Positions 18,281-27,440 are shown, counted from the stretch's first letter. The stretch: DNA of 64,000 bases from Massilia sp. Se16.2.3 (GCF_014171595.1 NZ_CP050451.1:744001-808000), one strand, 5' to 3'. Made by a program: numbers and translations. The notes: generated from the letters alone by a model not told the origin.

Positions 18281-20106
18281 CAGATCGCCTCCGTCCGCAG
18301 CAGCAGCCAGTCGCGCGCAGCGCCGCTCACGTGCGGCAGCAGGCGCGCGCGCACCTGCGCGTGGTAATCGTTCAGCCAGCGCACTTCATGCGGGTGCAGC
18401 AGGTCCAGGTCGAGGCAGCGCGTATCGATCGGGCACAGGGTCAGTGTCTCGAAGCGCAGGAACTCGCCGAACTCGCCATTGCCATCGGGCGAAGTGGCGG
18501 GCACGTTCAGCACCAGGTTCTCGATGCGAATGCCCCAGCGCCCCGGTTTGTAGATGCCCGGCTCGATCGAGGTGATCATGCCCGGCTCCATCGCCGTGTG
18601 CGGATCAGGTGCCGCGCTCGGCGAAATCACCTGCGGGCCTTCGTGCACGTTCATGAAGTAACCGACACCGTGGCCGGTACCGTGGCCATAGTCGACATTG
18701 GCAGCCCAGATCGGCGCACGCGCGATCGCGTCGAGCAGCGGCGAACGGGTGCCACGCGGGAAGGTGGTGCCGGACAAGGCCATCATCCCTTTGAGCACCA
18801 GCGTGAAATCGCGCCGGTGCGCGGGCGTGATGGATCCCACCGGGACGACGCGCGTGATGTCGGTGGTGCCGCCCAGGTACTGGCCGCCCGAATCGATCAG
18901 CAGCAAGCCGTCGCCTTCGATGACAGCGTGTGCTTCCTTGCTTGCGCGGTAATGCATGATCGCGCCGTTGGCATTGAAGCCGGCGATCGTGCCGAAGCTC
19001 GGGCTGACGAAACCGGGACGGCGCGCACGTGCGGCCGTGATCTGCTCGTCGATGGTGAGTTCGGTGAGCGGGGCGCGCTGCGGGTCGGCCAGCGTGCCCT
19101 CCAGCCAGGCGAAGAATTCGCACAGGGCGGCGCCGTCCTGCTCCATGGTGGCGCGCACGTGCGCCGCCTCAAGCTCCGTCTTCTTCGACTTGGCAAAGGT
19201 GGTCGGGTTGATCGCCTCGATCACGCGCACGCCTTCCGGCACGGCGGCGCGCATGCCGGCCGTGATGCGGCGCGGGTCGACCAGCAGGCTGCTGCCGGCG
19301 GGCAGCGCGCCCAGCGCATCGGCGGCCGCGGCATACGGCGCCAGGCGCACGCCGTCCTGCAACAGTTGCGCACGCAGTTCAGGGGATGCCTTGCCTTCGG
19401 CGACGAACAGGGTCGCGCCCTCGGGTTCGAGCAGTGCGTGGGCGACAAACACGGGATTGAAACTGACGTCGGAACCGCGCAGGTTGAACAGATAGGCGAT
19501 GTCGTCGAGCGTGGAAATGAAATGGCGTTCGGCTTTCAATTGCGCCATGGCGGCGCGGGTGGCGGCGAGTTTATCGGCGCGTGCCAGCGTCGCATGCGGC
19601 GCTTCGTGCTGGAACAAGGGGTCTTGCGGCAGGCCGGGACGCTCGCTCCAGATCTCATCCAACAAATCGAGGTCGGTGCGCAGCGTGACACCGCGTGCCG
19701 ACAGCGCGTCCTGCAGCAGGCGCGCGACGGCCAGGCCGAGGACGCGCGCGTCCACCGCCACCGTCTGGCCGGGCTGCAGGTTGGCGGCCAGCCAGTCGAT
19801 GTGCAGCAGGCTGGCGCCGGACGGAATCTTCATCAGCGCGATGTGCGATCCGGCCAGCTCGGTCTCGGCCTGGGTCCAGTAGCGGCCGTCGGTCCAGACC
19901 CCGGCGAAGTCCTTCGTCGCGATGAAGGTACCGACCGAGCCGGTAAAGCCGGAAATCCACTCGCGCCCCTGCCAGCGGCGCGGCAGGTATTCGGACAGGT
20001 GCGGATCGCTCGAGGGGATGACGCAGGCGTCGACGCCGTGACGCGCCATGGCGGCGCGCAGCTGTTCCAGGCGCGCGGCGCGCTGGACCGAAGAGGTGAT
20101 GGGCAT
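18280..20106 (-). CDS. pepP: Xaa-Pro aminopeptidase, M24B family (large form)
   Basis: At about 608 aa it is the long, three-domain form: two creatinase-like N-terminal domains, then the pita-bread catalytic domain and a C-terminal extension. It removes an N-terminal residue before proline. Metal-site motifs are LLIDSGGQYLGGTTDITR, GHGTGHGVGYFMNVHEGP, ITSIEPGIY and IRIENLVLN. The ATG at 20106 (MPITSSVQRAARLEQLRAAM) fits the family better than the frame's earlier codons. The stop overlaps the next gene. The pepP symbol follows general usage for this activity. Confidence 0.88.
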   Translation of the reverse strand: MPITSSVQRAARLEQLRAAMARHGVDACVIPSSDPHLSEYLPRRWQGREWISGFTGSVGTFIATKDFAGVWTDGRYWTQAETELAGSHIALMKIPSGASLLHIDWLAANLQPGQTVAVDARVLGLAVARLLQDALSARGVTLRTDLDLLDEIWSERPGLPQDPLFQHEAPHATLARADKLAATRAAMAQLKAERHFISTLDDIAYLFNLRGSDVSFNPVFVAHALLEPEGATLFVAEGKASPELRAQLLQDGVRLAPYAAAADALGALPAGSSLLVDPRRITAGMRAAVPEGVRVIEAINPTTFAKSKKTELEAAHVRATMEQDGAALCEFFAWLEGTLADPQRAPLTELTIDEQITAARARRPGFVSPSFGTIAGFNANGAIMHYRASKEAHAVIEGDGLLLIDSGGQYLGGTTDITRVVPVGSITPAHRRDFTLVLKGMMALSGTTFPRGTRSPLLDAIARAPIWAANVDYGHGTGHGVGYFMNVHEGPQVISPSAAPDPHTAMEPGMITSIEPGIYKPGRWGIRIENLVLNVPATSPDGNGEFGEFLRFETLTLCPIDTRCLDLDLLHPHEVRWLNDYHAQVRARLLPHVSGAARDWLLLRTEAI

Positions 20107-20294
20107 GGCTGCTGCTTCGATGTTATTCAAGTCACGTATGATACGCCGCAAACCAAGACAATGGCGCAGGCGAATCTTGCGCTGGAACATCGACCGATCC
20201 GGAAAGGGATTGTGCCGGTGTGAAGCAACGGGACAGGTGTTTGTGGTGAAGTTGCCGCATAATCGCGCTGGAGACACTCTTAATACAAACGACC

Positions 20295-20918
20295 ATGCCA
20301 GAATTCCACCACGCCCGCGCTCGCGCGCTGCTGGCCAATGCGCGCCAGATCGTTACTCCCGAAGAGGTACAAGCCGCCGTGCGGCATGTCGCTGATGTCC
20401 TCAATGCGCGCTTCGGTGCCGAGCAAAGCACTGCTTTCCCGCTGGTGCTGGGGGTGATGGGCGGTGCCGTCGTGTTCACCGGCACCCTGCTGCCGCAACT
20501 GGACTTCCCGCTCGAATTCGACTACATCCACGTCAGCCGCTATGGCGACGACGACCGGGGTGGCGAAGTCGGGTGGAAGGTGATTCCGCGCCAGAACGTG
20601 GCCGGACGCACGATCGTCGTGCTCGACGATATCCTCGACGCGGGAGAAACCCTGGCCCACGTGAAACAGCGCCTGCTCGACATGGGGGCCTCCGAGGTGA
20701 TCGTCGCCGTGTTTGCGGACAAGGATCTCAAGCGGAGCAAGCCGATCGAGGCCGACATCACGGGGCTGACGCTGCCGAACGAGTTCGTCGTCGGCTTCGG
20801 CATGGATGTGTATGGTTACTGGCGTAATTTACCCGGGCTCTGGTCGATCAACCCAGCCGACCTCACGCCGAGCGACCCGGAACCGGATCATCCGATTCCG
20901 GATGCAAAAGCCTCCTGA
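20295..20918 (+). CDS. hpt: hypoxanthine-guanine phosphoribosyltransferase
   Basis: This purine salvage enzyme converts hypoxanthine or guanine with PRPP to IMP or GMP. At 207 aa it carries VLGVMGGAVVFTGTLLPQL, DYIHVSRYG and the PRPP-binding VVLDDILDAGETL near residue 110. The C-terminus (VVGFGMDVYGYWRNLPGLW) binds the base. It is divergent from the aminopeptidase. Its end is followed directly by a block of palindromic repeats. Confidence 0.93.
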   Translation: MPEFHHARARALLANARQIVTPEEVQAAVRHVADVLNARFGAEQSTAFPLVLGVMGGAVVFTGTLLPQLDFPLEFDYIHVSRYGDDDRGGEVGWKVIPRQNVAGRTIVVLDDILDAGETLAHVKQRLLDMGASEVIVAVFADKDLKRSKPIEADITGLTLPNEFVVGFGMDVYGYWRNLPGLWSINPADLTPSDPEPDHPIPDAKAS

Positions 20919-20920
20919 AT

Positions 20921-21345
20921 CGTAGGGCAGTCGGCGAGGCGGGTCGCATCGCAGGGTAGGCGGGTCTCGCGCCTGCGCGTTCAACCAGCAGCCGAAACCC
21001 CGCGCCCATCCTTTGTACGTCGGTGCATGCGCCGTTGAACGCGTAGGCGGCACCAGGGCCGCGTCGATGCGCCGGACTCGATCGAGCCGCCTACCCTACG
21101 ATTTAACGCAGTTCAACCAGCGTCTGAAACCTTGCGCCTGTCGTGCATGCGTGCACCGTTTGAACGCGTAGGCGGCGCCACGGCCGCGTCGATGCATCGG
21201 ACGGGATGTAGCCGCCTACCCTACCGCATTCCGCAGGGTGGACGGCTGTGCCGTCCACGCGTTCAAGCGGCCGTCAGTCATCCGCGAACGATCGAACACA
21301 TGTTGACGCGTGGACGGGAAAGCCATCTCGTCAGCCACGTCCACC
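20921..21345. repeat. block of palindromic GTAGGCGG/CCGCCTAC repeats (REP/BIME-like)
   Basis: This gene-free stretch of about 430 bp holds at least five half or whole units. Examples are GTTGAACGCGTAGGCGG at 21034-21050 paired with GCCGCCTACCCTACG at 21086-21100, TTTGAACGCGTAGGCGG near 21159 paired with CCGCCTACCCTAC near 21212, and GGTGGACGG/CCGTCCACGCGTTCAA near 21237-21266. Two of the units are near-direct repeats of about 125 bp. I see no gene here. Related units occur at 22566-22652 and 56388-56485. Confidence 0.75.
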
Positions 21346-21352
21346 CAACGAA

Positions 21353-22309
21353 TTAACGCAGCGCCAGGCGCGCACGCGCGGCGGCGTATTCGTCCTTCAG
21401 GCGCGCCACCATCTCGGCCACGGTCGGCACGTCGTCCATCAGGCCCACGCCCTGGCCGGCGCCCCAGATATCGCGCCAGGCTTTGGCGGTGCCGTCGCCA
21501 AAGCTCATCTTGCTCTTGTCCGATTCCGGCAGCGCGTCCGGATCGAGGCCGGCGTTGACGATCGACTTCTTCAGGTAGTTGCCGTGCACGCCAGTAAACA
21601 GGTTCGTGTAGACGATGTCGGCCGCGCTCGATTCGACGATCGCCTTGCGGTAGTCTTCGCTGACGTTCGATTCCTTTGTTGCCAGCCAGCGCGAGCCGAT
21701 ATAGGCGAAATCGGCGCCCATCGCCTGCGCCGCGAGGATGGCGTCGCCGGTGGCGATCGAGCCGGACAGCGCGAGCGGACCACTGAAGAATTTACGTACT
21801 TCACCCACCAGCGCGAACGGCGACAGGGCGCCCGCATGGCCGCCGGCACCGGCCGCCACCAGGATCAGCCCATCGACGCCCGCTTCCAGCGCCTTTTCGG
21901 CATGGCGGATCGAGACCACGTCGTGCAGCACGATGCCACCGTAGCTGTGCACGGCGTCGAGCATCTCCTTCGGCGGCGCGCGCAGCGACGAGATGATGAT
22001 CGGCACCTGGTGCTTGACGCAAACCTCGACGTCGTGTTCCAGGCGCGTATTCGATGCGTGCACGATCTGGTTCACCGCGATCGGCCCCACCTTGGCACCG
22101 GGGTTGGCGGCTTGGTAGGCGCGCAGTTCGGCTTGCAGCTCGGTCAGCCAGGTGTCGAGCAGCTCGGCCGGACGCGCGTTCAGGGCCGGGAAGGAACCGA
22201 CGATGCCGGCCTTGCACTGTGCCGCAACGAGTGCCGGACCACTGGCGATGAACATCGGCGAAGCGATCACGGGTAAGGACAGGTCTTGCAGGACTGGAGG
22301 CAGCGTCAT
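21353..22309 (-). CDS. nitronate monooxygenase / 2-nitropropane dioxygenase family
   Basis: This is an FMN-dependent TIM-barrel enzyme of about 318 aa. Features include LPVIASPMFIASGPALVAAQ at the start, ADIVYTNLFTGVHGNYLKKS, and the FMN-binding DGLILVAAGAGGHAGALSPF near residue 165. Members oxidise propionate-3-nitronate or similar nitronates; the true substrate here is unknown. The ATG at 22309 is chosen because a TATAAT at 22346-22351 (minus strand) would begin the transcript near 22339, leaving the upstream GTG at 22342 untranscribed. It is intact. Confidence 0.87.
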   Translation of the reverse strand: MTLPPVLQDLSLPVIASPMFIASGPALVAAQCKAGIVGSFPALNARPAELLDTWLTELQAELRAYQAANPGAKVGPIAVNQIVHASNTRLEHDVEVCVKHQVPIIISSLRAPPKEMLDAVHSYGGIVLHDVVSIRHAEKALEAGVDGLILVAAGAGGHAGALSPFALVGEVRKFFSGPLALSGSIATGDAILAAQAMGADFAYIGSRWLATKESNVSEDYRKAIVESSAADIVYTNLFTGVHGNYLKKSIVNAGLDPDALPESDKSKMSFGDGTAKAWRDIWGAGQGVGLMDDVPTVAEMVARLKDEYAAARARLALR

Positions 22310-22345
22310 GGGAGCGGCTTTCAACGGGGTTGATCGGAGCACTTG

Positions 22346-22351
22346 ATTATA
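22346..22351 (-). promoter_or_regulatory. -10 element of nitronate monooxygenase promoter
   Basis: A perfect TATAAT on the minus strand, 37 bp before the chosen ATG. No convincing -35 hexamer is seen, partly because the expected region is the preceding terminator hairpin. Confidence 0.5.
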
Positions 22352-22356
22352 GCGTT

Positions 22357-22376
22357 AAAAAAAGCACGATCGTGCT
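22357..22376 (-). terminator. intrinsic terminator after MBL hydrolase gene
   Basis: On the minus strand the perfect palindrome AGCACGATCGTGCT is followed by seven T, 39 bp past the MBL gene's stop. It separates that operon from the nitronate monooxygenase promoter. Confidence 0.8.
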
Positions 22377-22414
22377 AGGGTTGAGGCTCTAATCTCGGCG
22401 CCCGCCTTCTGGCC

Positions 22415-23482
22415 TCAGGCATCGAACAGGAAAGAACCATCGATGCGGGCGGCGCGGGCGCGTAGCAGTGAGGAGACGGCCCAGTCGGCGAGCTTTGTAT
22501 AGCGCATGTCGATCGAGGCCGTATCCGTGTGTTGTGGCGTAGCGCGATGGGGACTGGGGTTGGGCGCGTGGAAGGCGGAGCCGTCCACCCTACCGGCAGG
22601 TGCTGAGTCCGTAGGGTGGACGGGTTGCCCGTCCACGCGTTCAGGCAGCCGCCGATCGTCCACAAAAAATTCCTCACCCATCAAGCGAAGTGCGCTACCG
22701 AGCACCGGGATCGACGCAAACAGCCCCGGCAATGCATCCAGCGCAATCCGCCCCCGCTCGAGCAACAGGAACTTCAGCAGCACCTTGACCGCATTTTCCG
22801 CGTTACGCTTCGGGTCGCCCGCCAGGTAATCGAGCCGGGAACGGGCCCGCGCCAGTGCCCCGGCCACGTCCTCGAACATCGCCCCATGCCCCGGAATCAC
22901 CAGCCGTGCATCGAAGCTGTCGATCAACGCGAGCGTGGTCGCGACTTCCTCGAAGCCGGGCTCGCCCGCCAGTTCCGGAAAGACGACCCCGAAACCGTTT
23001 TCCCACAGCGCGTCGCCGGAAACCAGGATCCCTTCGTCCGGGCAGAACAGCAGCAGCGCATGCGGATCGTGCCCGGGCGCGGCCGCTACCTGCCAGCGCA
23101 GGTCGCCCAGGATGAGTTCGTCGCCCGGATTCAACACGGCATCGAAACCGAAGCGCGGACATTGCTGGCCGGTTGCGCGGTAGCTCAGGGCATCCTCGTC
23201 CCAGCGCGCCACCTTGTCCGCTTCCAGTGCGGGAATGGCAGTGTGGCAGCCGTAGGCAGCCTGCAGCGCCGCGTTGCCGCCGCAGTGGTCGGAGTGCAGG
23301 TGGGTGTTGAGCAAGCGCTCGAGCGGGCGTTCGCCGAGCGCATGGCGCACCAGCGCCAGCGTTTGCGGCGCGTGCGTGACATAGCCGCTGTCGACCAGCG
23401 CCGTTGTCGCACCTGTAAACAAGATGTTGTTGGCAGACAGCCAGCCGCGCTCGAACACCTGCATGCTGGTCGGCAGGCGCAT
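22415..23482 (-). CDS. MBL-fold metallo-hydrolase with repeat insertion in the C-terminal part
   Basis: The metallo-beta-lactamase fold shows the metal motif NTHLHSDHCGGN (HxHxDH) near residue 67, AAPGHDPHALLLF and VIPGHGAMFEDV. The substrate is unknown. After LRLMGEEFFVDDRR, about 40 residues (PERVDGQPVHPTDSAPAGRV and onward) are encoded by a palindromic repeat at 22566-22652 kept in frame. The recognisable end DMRYTKLADWAVSSLLRARA follows. ATG 23482 (MRLPTSMQVFERGW) begins one base after the upstream DUF1289 stop. Whether the enlarged protein is active is unclear. Confidence 0.85.
   Translation of the reverse strand: MRLPTSMQVFERGWLSANNILFTGATTALVDSGYVTHAPQTLALVRHALGERPLERLLNTHLHSDHCGGNAALQAAYGCHTAIPALEADKVARWDEDALSYRATGQQCPRFGFDAVLNPGDELILGDLRWQVAAAPGHDPHALLLFCPDEGILVSGDALWENGFGVVFPELAGEPGFEEVATTLALIDSFDARLVIPGHGAMFEDVAGALARARSRLDYLAGDPKRNAENAVKVLLKFLLLERGRIALDALPGLFASIPVLGSALRLMGEEFFVDDRRLPERVDGQPVHPTDSAPAGRVDGSAFHAPNPSPHRATPQHTDTASIDMRYTKLADWAVSSLLRARAARIDGSFLFDA
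22566..22652. repeat. palindromic repeat inside MBL hydrolase gene
   Basis: GCCGTCCACCCTACCGG and CGTAGGGTGGACGGGTTGCC-CGTCCACGCGTTCAGG are two inverted copies of the unit also seen at 20921-21345 and 56388-56485. The length keeps the host reading frame open. Confidence 0.75.
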
Positions 23483-23483
23483 G

Positions 23484-23690
23484 CTAGCCGAAGTCGATGT
23501 CAGACTCGCGCCGACGAATTTCCGCCCAGATGGCGCGCTTGGCGTCGTCGCTCGCGCGCCCCCAGGCGACGATCTCGTCGATCGTGCGCAGGCAGCCGCG
23601 GCACAGGCCGCTCCCCTTGTCCATCTCGCAGACATTGATGCAAGGAGATGGCACCGGCGTTTGCAGTTCGGGGTGCGACAGGATGCTCAT
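23484..23690 (-). CDS. DUF1289 family small protein
   Basis: This 68-aa protein with the conserved cysteine pattern SPCINVCEMDKGSGLCRGCLRTIDEI is typical of DUF1289. The four Cys probably bind a metal ion. Function is unknown. Its start overlaps the thioesterase stop (ATGA) and its stop is one base before the MBL start, so the three form one tight operon. Confidence 0.88.
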   Translation of the reverse strand: MSILSHPELQTPVPSPCINVCEMDKGSGLCRGCLRTIDEIVAWGRASDDAKRAIWAEIRRRESDIDFG

Positions 23691-24124
23691 GCGGCACCTC
23701 CCGCATGCGCCGCGGCCTTGCGTTCCACGCGGCCATTGAAACGGGCGGTATCGATGACGACACGCTCGTGCGTGCCTTCGCAGATGCGCTCGACGTCATC
23801 CCAGGCCTGGACCCGGAAGCGCACGCGCGTGCCCTCCACTTCCAGCACTTCCCCCTCGATGCGCAGGGTCATGCCCGGCGGCGTCGGCGCCAGGTGGCGG
23901 AACTCGACCATCGTGCCCAGGCTTTGTTCGCGCGGCCAGTCGAGGTAAGGCAGCATGCCGTTCAGGCAAGCCAGCTCCATCATGCCGACCATGTAGCCGG
24001 TGGCGAGCACCTCGGGCATGTCGCGGCAGAACGGGGTGTCGTGATACAGCTGCGGCACAGTGGCGCGCGGCGGAACGGTGTAGTGCCATGCGAAGCGCAG
24101 GCCGGGTTGCAGTTCTGGGTTCAT
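23687..24124 (-). CDS. hotdog-fold acyl-CoA thioesterase-like protein
   Basis: This 145-aa protein has the 4HBT-like pattern: VPQLYHDTPFCRDMPEVLAT, MVEFRHLAPTPPGMTLRIEG, and a strand-rich C-terminus. It probably hydrolyses an acyl thioester, with unknown chain. The start MNPELQPGLRF at 24124 is preferred to the upstream ATG at 24148. It is first of the three-gene operon. Confidence 0.8.
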   Translation of the reverse strand: MNPELQPGLRFAWHYTVPPRATVPQLYHDTPFCRDMPEVLATGYMVGMMELACLNGMLPYLDWPREQSLGTMVEFRHLAPTPPGMTLRIEGEVLEVEGTRVRFRVQAWDDVERICEGTHERVVIDTARFNGRVERKAAAHAGGAA

Positions 24125-24249
24125 GGCGCAACAGATTACCCGATTCAATCGAATGTCGCTTGACCGGCAGGATGAGACGCGTAGACTGGCCTACAAAGAA
24201 AACCATCCCCATGGATGGTACGGAGATGGTTTGAAAGGATGGCGTAAGT

Positions 24250-24678
24250 ATGCGAAGCGAGATTAGTCACTTGAATGAGCCGAAGCAAAAGCTGGCGGAG
24301 TCGGAAAAAATCACGATCAACCTGGGCATGATCGACCTTGGGCAGATCGATTTGCTGGTCAGCGAGGGGTTTTACAGCAACCGCACCGACTTGATCCGTA
24401 CGGCCATCCGCAACCAGCTCAACGCGCACGCCGATGTCGTGCGCCAGACCGTCGCCCGCCGCAGCCTCGTGCTTGGCATGCACCATTATTCGCGCGCCGA
24501 CCTCGAAGCGGCGCAGCAGGCCGGCATCCGCCTGCAGATCCAGGTGCTGGGCATGGCCAGCATTGCCAGCGACGTCACGGTCGAACTGGCGCTGGCCACC
24601 ATTGAATCGATTTCGGTACTTGGGGCGCTGCATGCAAGCAACGCCGTGAAGGCCGCCTTGGCAGAGCGCATTCGTTAA
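24250..24678 (+). CDS. putative ribbon-helix-helix (CopG-like) protein beside a depolymerase
   Basis: This 142-aa protein has an N-terminal region with KITINLGMIDLGQIDLLVSEG and NRTDLIRTAIRNQL (residues about 19-55) that matches a ribbon-helix-helix DNA-binding fold. The C-terminal part (DLEAAQQAGIRLQIQVLGMA, ELALATIESISVLGALHAS) is unassigned. It precedes the depolymerase-like gene by 137 bp and may control it. The intervening space is a nested palindrome. Confidence 0.7.
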   Translation: MRSEISHLNEPKQKLAESEKITINLGMIDLGQIDLLVSEGFYSNRTDLIRTAIRNQLNAHADVVRQTVARRSLVLGMHHYSRADLEAAQQAGIRLQIQVLGMASIASDVTVELALATIESISVLGALHASNAVKAALAERIR

Positions 24679-24680
24679 GA

Positions 24681-24796
24681 GAAGCGCGAGAAACCGTAGC
24701 GAGCGGAAGGAGATTTGGTAGAGAAGCGCAGCTGTACAAGAGTACAGCGAGCATCGCAGACCAAATATCCGACGCGCAGTAGGTTTATCGCGCTTC
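24681..24796. repeat. nested palindromic element between regulator and depolymerase genes
   Basis: Outer arms GAAGCGCGAGAAACC (24681-24695) and GGTTTATCGCGCTTC (24782-24796) match at 14 of 15. Inside lie ATTTGGT (24713) with ACCAAAT (24760-24766), and at the centre GCTGTAC-AAGA-GTACAGC (24731-24748). The concentric layout would fold into one long hairpin in RNA or a cruciform in DNA. It could be a mobile palindrome or a structured 5' leader of the next gene. Confidence 0.65.
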
Positions 24797-24815
24797 GTAC
24801 ATAGAGAGAAGCCAA

Positions 24816-25946
24816 ATGAAACTGAATAACAAGCTGTTCGCGCAGATGCGTGCCGCCACCCGCAACCTGATGCACAAGAGCCCGGTGGACACGAACCAGG
24901 TGATCCAGGACGCCCTGAAAAACGCCTCCGTCTATACCGAGGCGGCGCAGCAGCACATGCGCGGCATGGGGCAGATGCCGACGGGGTCCAGCCCGCAGCA
25001 GGGAACGCCCGCTGTCGACGTACAGGGCATGCTGGCTGAACTGAGCCGCAATTTCAGCCAGGGCATTGGCCAGGGCACCGGCTACCGCGCGGCCAACGAA
25101 CCGGCCGAGGTCCTGCCCGGCAGTTTCAGCGAAGGCAGCCACACCAATGCCGCCGGCACCCGCAGTTATAAACTATATGTCCCGAGCGGCTACAGGGGCG
25201 AACCGGTTCCCCTGGTGGTGATGCTGCACGGCTGCACCCAGGACCCCGACGATTTCGCCACCGGCACCAAGATGAATGCACTGGCGGAAGAAATGAATTG
25301 CCTGGTCGTGTACCCGGCCCAGTCGCGCCAGGCAAATGCTTCGCGCTGCTGGAACTGGTTCAACAACGTCGACCAGCGCCGCGACCAGGGGGAGCCGTCG
25401 ATCATTGCCGGCATCACGCGCGACATCATGGCCAGGTACACGATCGACAAGGCGAAGGTGTACGTGGCCGGACTATCGGCTGGCGGCGCCATGGCCGCCA
25501 TCATGGGCACGCTCTACCCGGACCTGTACGCGGCCGTCGGCGTGCACTCGGGCCTGCCGTTCGCGGCGGCGCACGATTTGCCCTCGGCGCTGGCGGCGAT
25601 GAAGGGCGACTTCCGGCGCGGACACCAGCCGAACAAAGCGATTCCGATCATCGTCTTCCACGGCGACCAGGACACAACGGTGCACCCGACCAATGGCGAC
25701 GCGATCATGGTACCGGCACGCGACGCCGCCGACGCCATGGCCATCGAGCCGGGCCGCGTGCCCAATGGCCATGCGTTCACGCGTACGGTGCACAAGCGCG
25801 CCGACGGCAAGCCCCGGGGCGAGCACTGGGTCATCCACGGCGCGGGCCATGCATGGTCGGGCGGCAGCGCACGCGGCAGCTACACGGATGGCAAGGGCCC
25901 GGATGCCAGCCGCGAGATGATGCGCTTCTTTGCCACGCAGCAGTGA
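24816..25946 (+). CDS. PHB depolymerase-family alpha/beta esterase
   Basis: This 376-aa protein has a linker-like N-terminal third (about 100 residues, Gln/Gly-rich, no clear signal peptide) and a catalytic esterase domain. The oxyanion block is VPLVVMLHGCTQDPDDFATG, the nucleophile elbow is VAGLSAGGAMAA, Asp is in VFHGDQDTTVHP, and His is in IHGAGHAWSGGS. Close families act on polyhydroxyalkanoates or on feruloyl esters. Without a signal peptide an intracellular polymer role is possible. The frame is intact. Confidence 0.88.
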   Translation: MKLNNKLFAQMRAATRNLMHKSPVDTNQVIQDALKNASVYTEAAQQHMRGMGQMPTGSSPQQGTPAVDVQGMLAELSRNFSQGIGQGTGYRAANEPAEVLPGSFSEGSHTNAAGTRSYKLYVPSGYRGEPVPLVVMLHGCTQDPDDFATGTKMNALAEEMNCLVVYPAQSRQANASRCWNWFNNVDQRRDQGEPSIIAGITRDIMARYTIDKAKVYVAGLSAGGAMAAIMGTLYPDLYAAVGVHSGLPFAAAHDLPSALAAMKGDFRRGHQPNKAIPIIVFHGDQDTTVHPTNGDAIMVPARDAADAMAIEPGRVPNGHAFTRTVHKRADGKPRGEHWVIHGAGHAWSGGSARGSYTDGKGPDASREMMRFFATQQ

Positions 25947-26111
25947 GCGTACGTGGCAGCAACGAGCGCGGCAGATGCAGAAACCGATGCGTGCCGGCCG
26001 CTTCCTGCGGCCCGGCGCCGGCGCCCACGCCGCGCCCGTTCTGATCAAGCTCCCGTCCGTTTCCGACCTGTGCATGATGCGCCGGTAGCGCAGGCCGGGC
26101 ACGCTTGCCGC

Positions 26112-26315
26112 TCAATCGTCGCGCTGGAACTTTATCTCGGTAGCGGGATCGGCAGCGGCGGCAATGTGCGCACGCAGGCAAGCCGGGCACCAGCAGCCGG
26201 CTCCCGCGCCCGGCACCGGCACGACCGGGGGCAAGGTGGTGCACCAGCACGGCCCCTCGCCGCCATCGGCGGGCGCGCAGCCGAAAGCAGCGCCGCAACG
26301 GCTGCAGGTGCTCAT
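26112..26315 (-). CDS. cysteine-rich CWC family protein
   Basis: This 67-aa protein has the CWC signature: STCSRCGAAFGC, GPCWCTTLP and GCWCPACLRAHI. Eight Cys in pairs suggest zinc binding. Function is unknown. It stands alone between the esterase and argB. It is small but well conserved in pattern, so I take it as real. Confidence 0.78.
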   Translation of the reverse strand: MSTCSRCGAAFGCAPADGGEGPCWCTTLPPVVPVPGAGAGCWCPACLRAHIAAAADPATEIKFQRDD

Positions 26316-26497
26316 GGACCACCCTCGCGACAGGTTTCGTTTGTCATGTGTAATATCGTCAAAGCAGTCTTCAAGGGCATCCGGTATCGGCCATCTGACC
26401 TGTTCAGGCCATAAAATACAACAAGACGGCCATAGAATGCCTACAACGGCGGCCTTGTTGCCTGTAAAATCTCCGCCACCTTCATTTCGGACTCACC

Positions 26498-27427
26498 ATG
26501 AACGCTCAGCTGACCAGCCTGAACACCGGGGATCAACCAAGCGACCTGACTGCGGTTTCGCCGCAGATCAAGGCGCAGATCCTGGCCGAGGCGCTTCCTT
26601 ACATCCGCAATTTCCACGGCAAGACCATCGTCATCAAATACGGCGGCAATGCCATGACCGACGAACGCCTGAAGCACGGCTTCGCGCGCGATGTCATCCT
26701 CCTGAAACTGGTGGGCATGAATCCGGTGGTGGTGCACGGCGGCGGTCCGCAGATCGACAACGCCCTGAAAAAAATCGGCAAGCAGGGCACCTTCGTCCAG
26801 GGCATGCGCATCACCGATGAAGAAACCATGGAAGTGGTCGAGTGGGTGCTGGGCGGCGAAGTGCAGCAGGACATCGTCATGCTGATCAACCATTACGGCG
26901 GCCAGGCAGTCGGCCTGACCGGCAAGGACGGCGGCCTGATCCGTGCGCGCAAGATGAGCATGCCGGACAAGGACAAGCCTGGCGAGTTCCTCGACATCGG
27001 CTTTGTGGGCGAAATCGACGCCATCAATCCGGCGGTCGTGAAAGCGCTGCAGGACGATGCCTTCATCCCGATCATCTCGCCGATCGGTTTCGGCCAGGAC
27101 GGCCAGGCCTACAACATCAATGCCGACGTCGTCGCCGGCAAGATCGCGGAAATCCTGAAGGCTGAAAAGCTGATCATGATGACGAATATCGCCGGCGTGC
27201 AGGACAAGGCCGGCAACCTGGTGACCGACCTGTCGGCCCGCGAGATCGACGAGATGTTCGCGGACGGCACGATCTCGGGCGGCATGCTGCCGAAGATCTC
27301 GTCGGCACTGGACGCAGCCAAGTCGGGCGTGAACACGGTGCACATCATCGACGGCCGCATCGAGCACTCTTTATTGCTGGAAGTCTTGACCGAACAGGCA
27401 TTTGGCACTATGATCCGCTCGCACTAA
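26498..27427 (+). CDS. argB: N-acetylglutamate kinase, arginine biosynthesis
   Basis: This enzyme phosphorylates N-acetyl-L-glutamate in the second step of arginine synthesis. The amino-acid-kinase fold shows [12 protein letters not shown] (about residue 47), [38 protein letters not shown] and the C-terminal [18 protein letters not shown]. It is 309 aa with a short extended N-terminus, typical of the arginine-inhibited form, although that regulation is inferred. A hairpin and tRNA-Thr follow. Confidence 0.97.
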   Translation: MNAQLTSLNTGDQPSDLTAVSPQIKAQILAEALPYIRNFHGKTIVIKYGGNAMTDERLKHGFARDVILLKLVGMNPVVVHGGGPQIDNALKKIGKQGTFVQGMRITDEETMEVVEWVLGGEVQQDIVMLINHYGGQAVGLTGKDGGLIRARKMSMPDKDKPGEFLDIGFVGEIDAINPAVVKALQDDAFIPIISPIGFGQDGQAYNINADVVAGKIAEILKAEKLIMMTNIAGVQDKAGNLVTDLSAREIDEMFADGTISGGMLPKISSALDAAKSGVNTVHIIDGRIEHSLLLEVLTEQAFGTMIRSH

Positions 27428-27440
27428 ACATTTGTGCAAG

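Noticed and set aside
18127..20223. A 698-codon open frame opposite the aminopeptidase
   Set aside because: Same antisense artefact; the M24 motifs are on the other strand.
20921..22652. CRISPR array
   Set aside because: The repeats are long imperfect palindromes with irregular spacing and no uniform spacers, and no cas genes are present.
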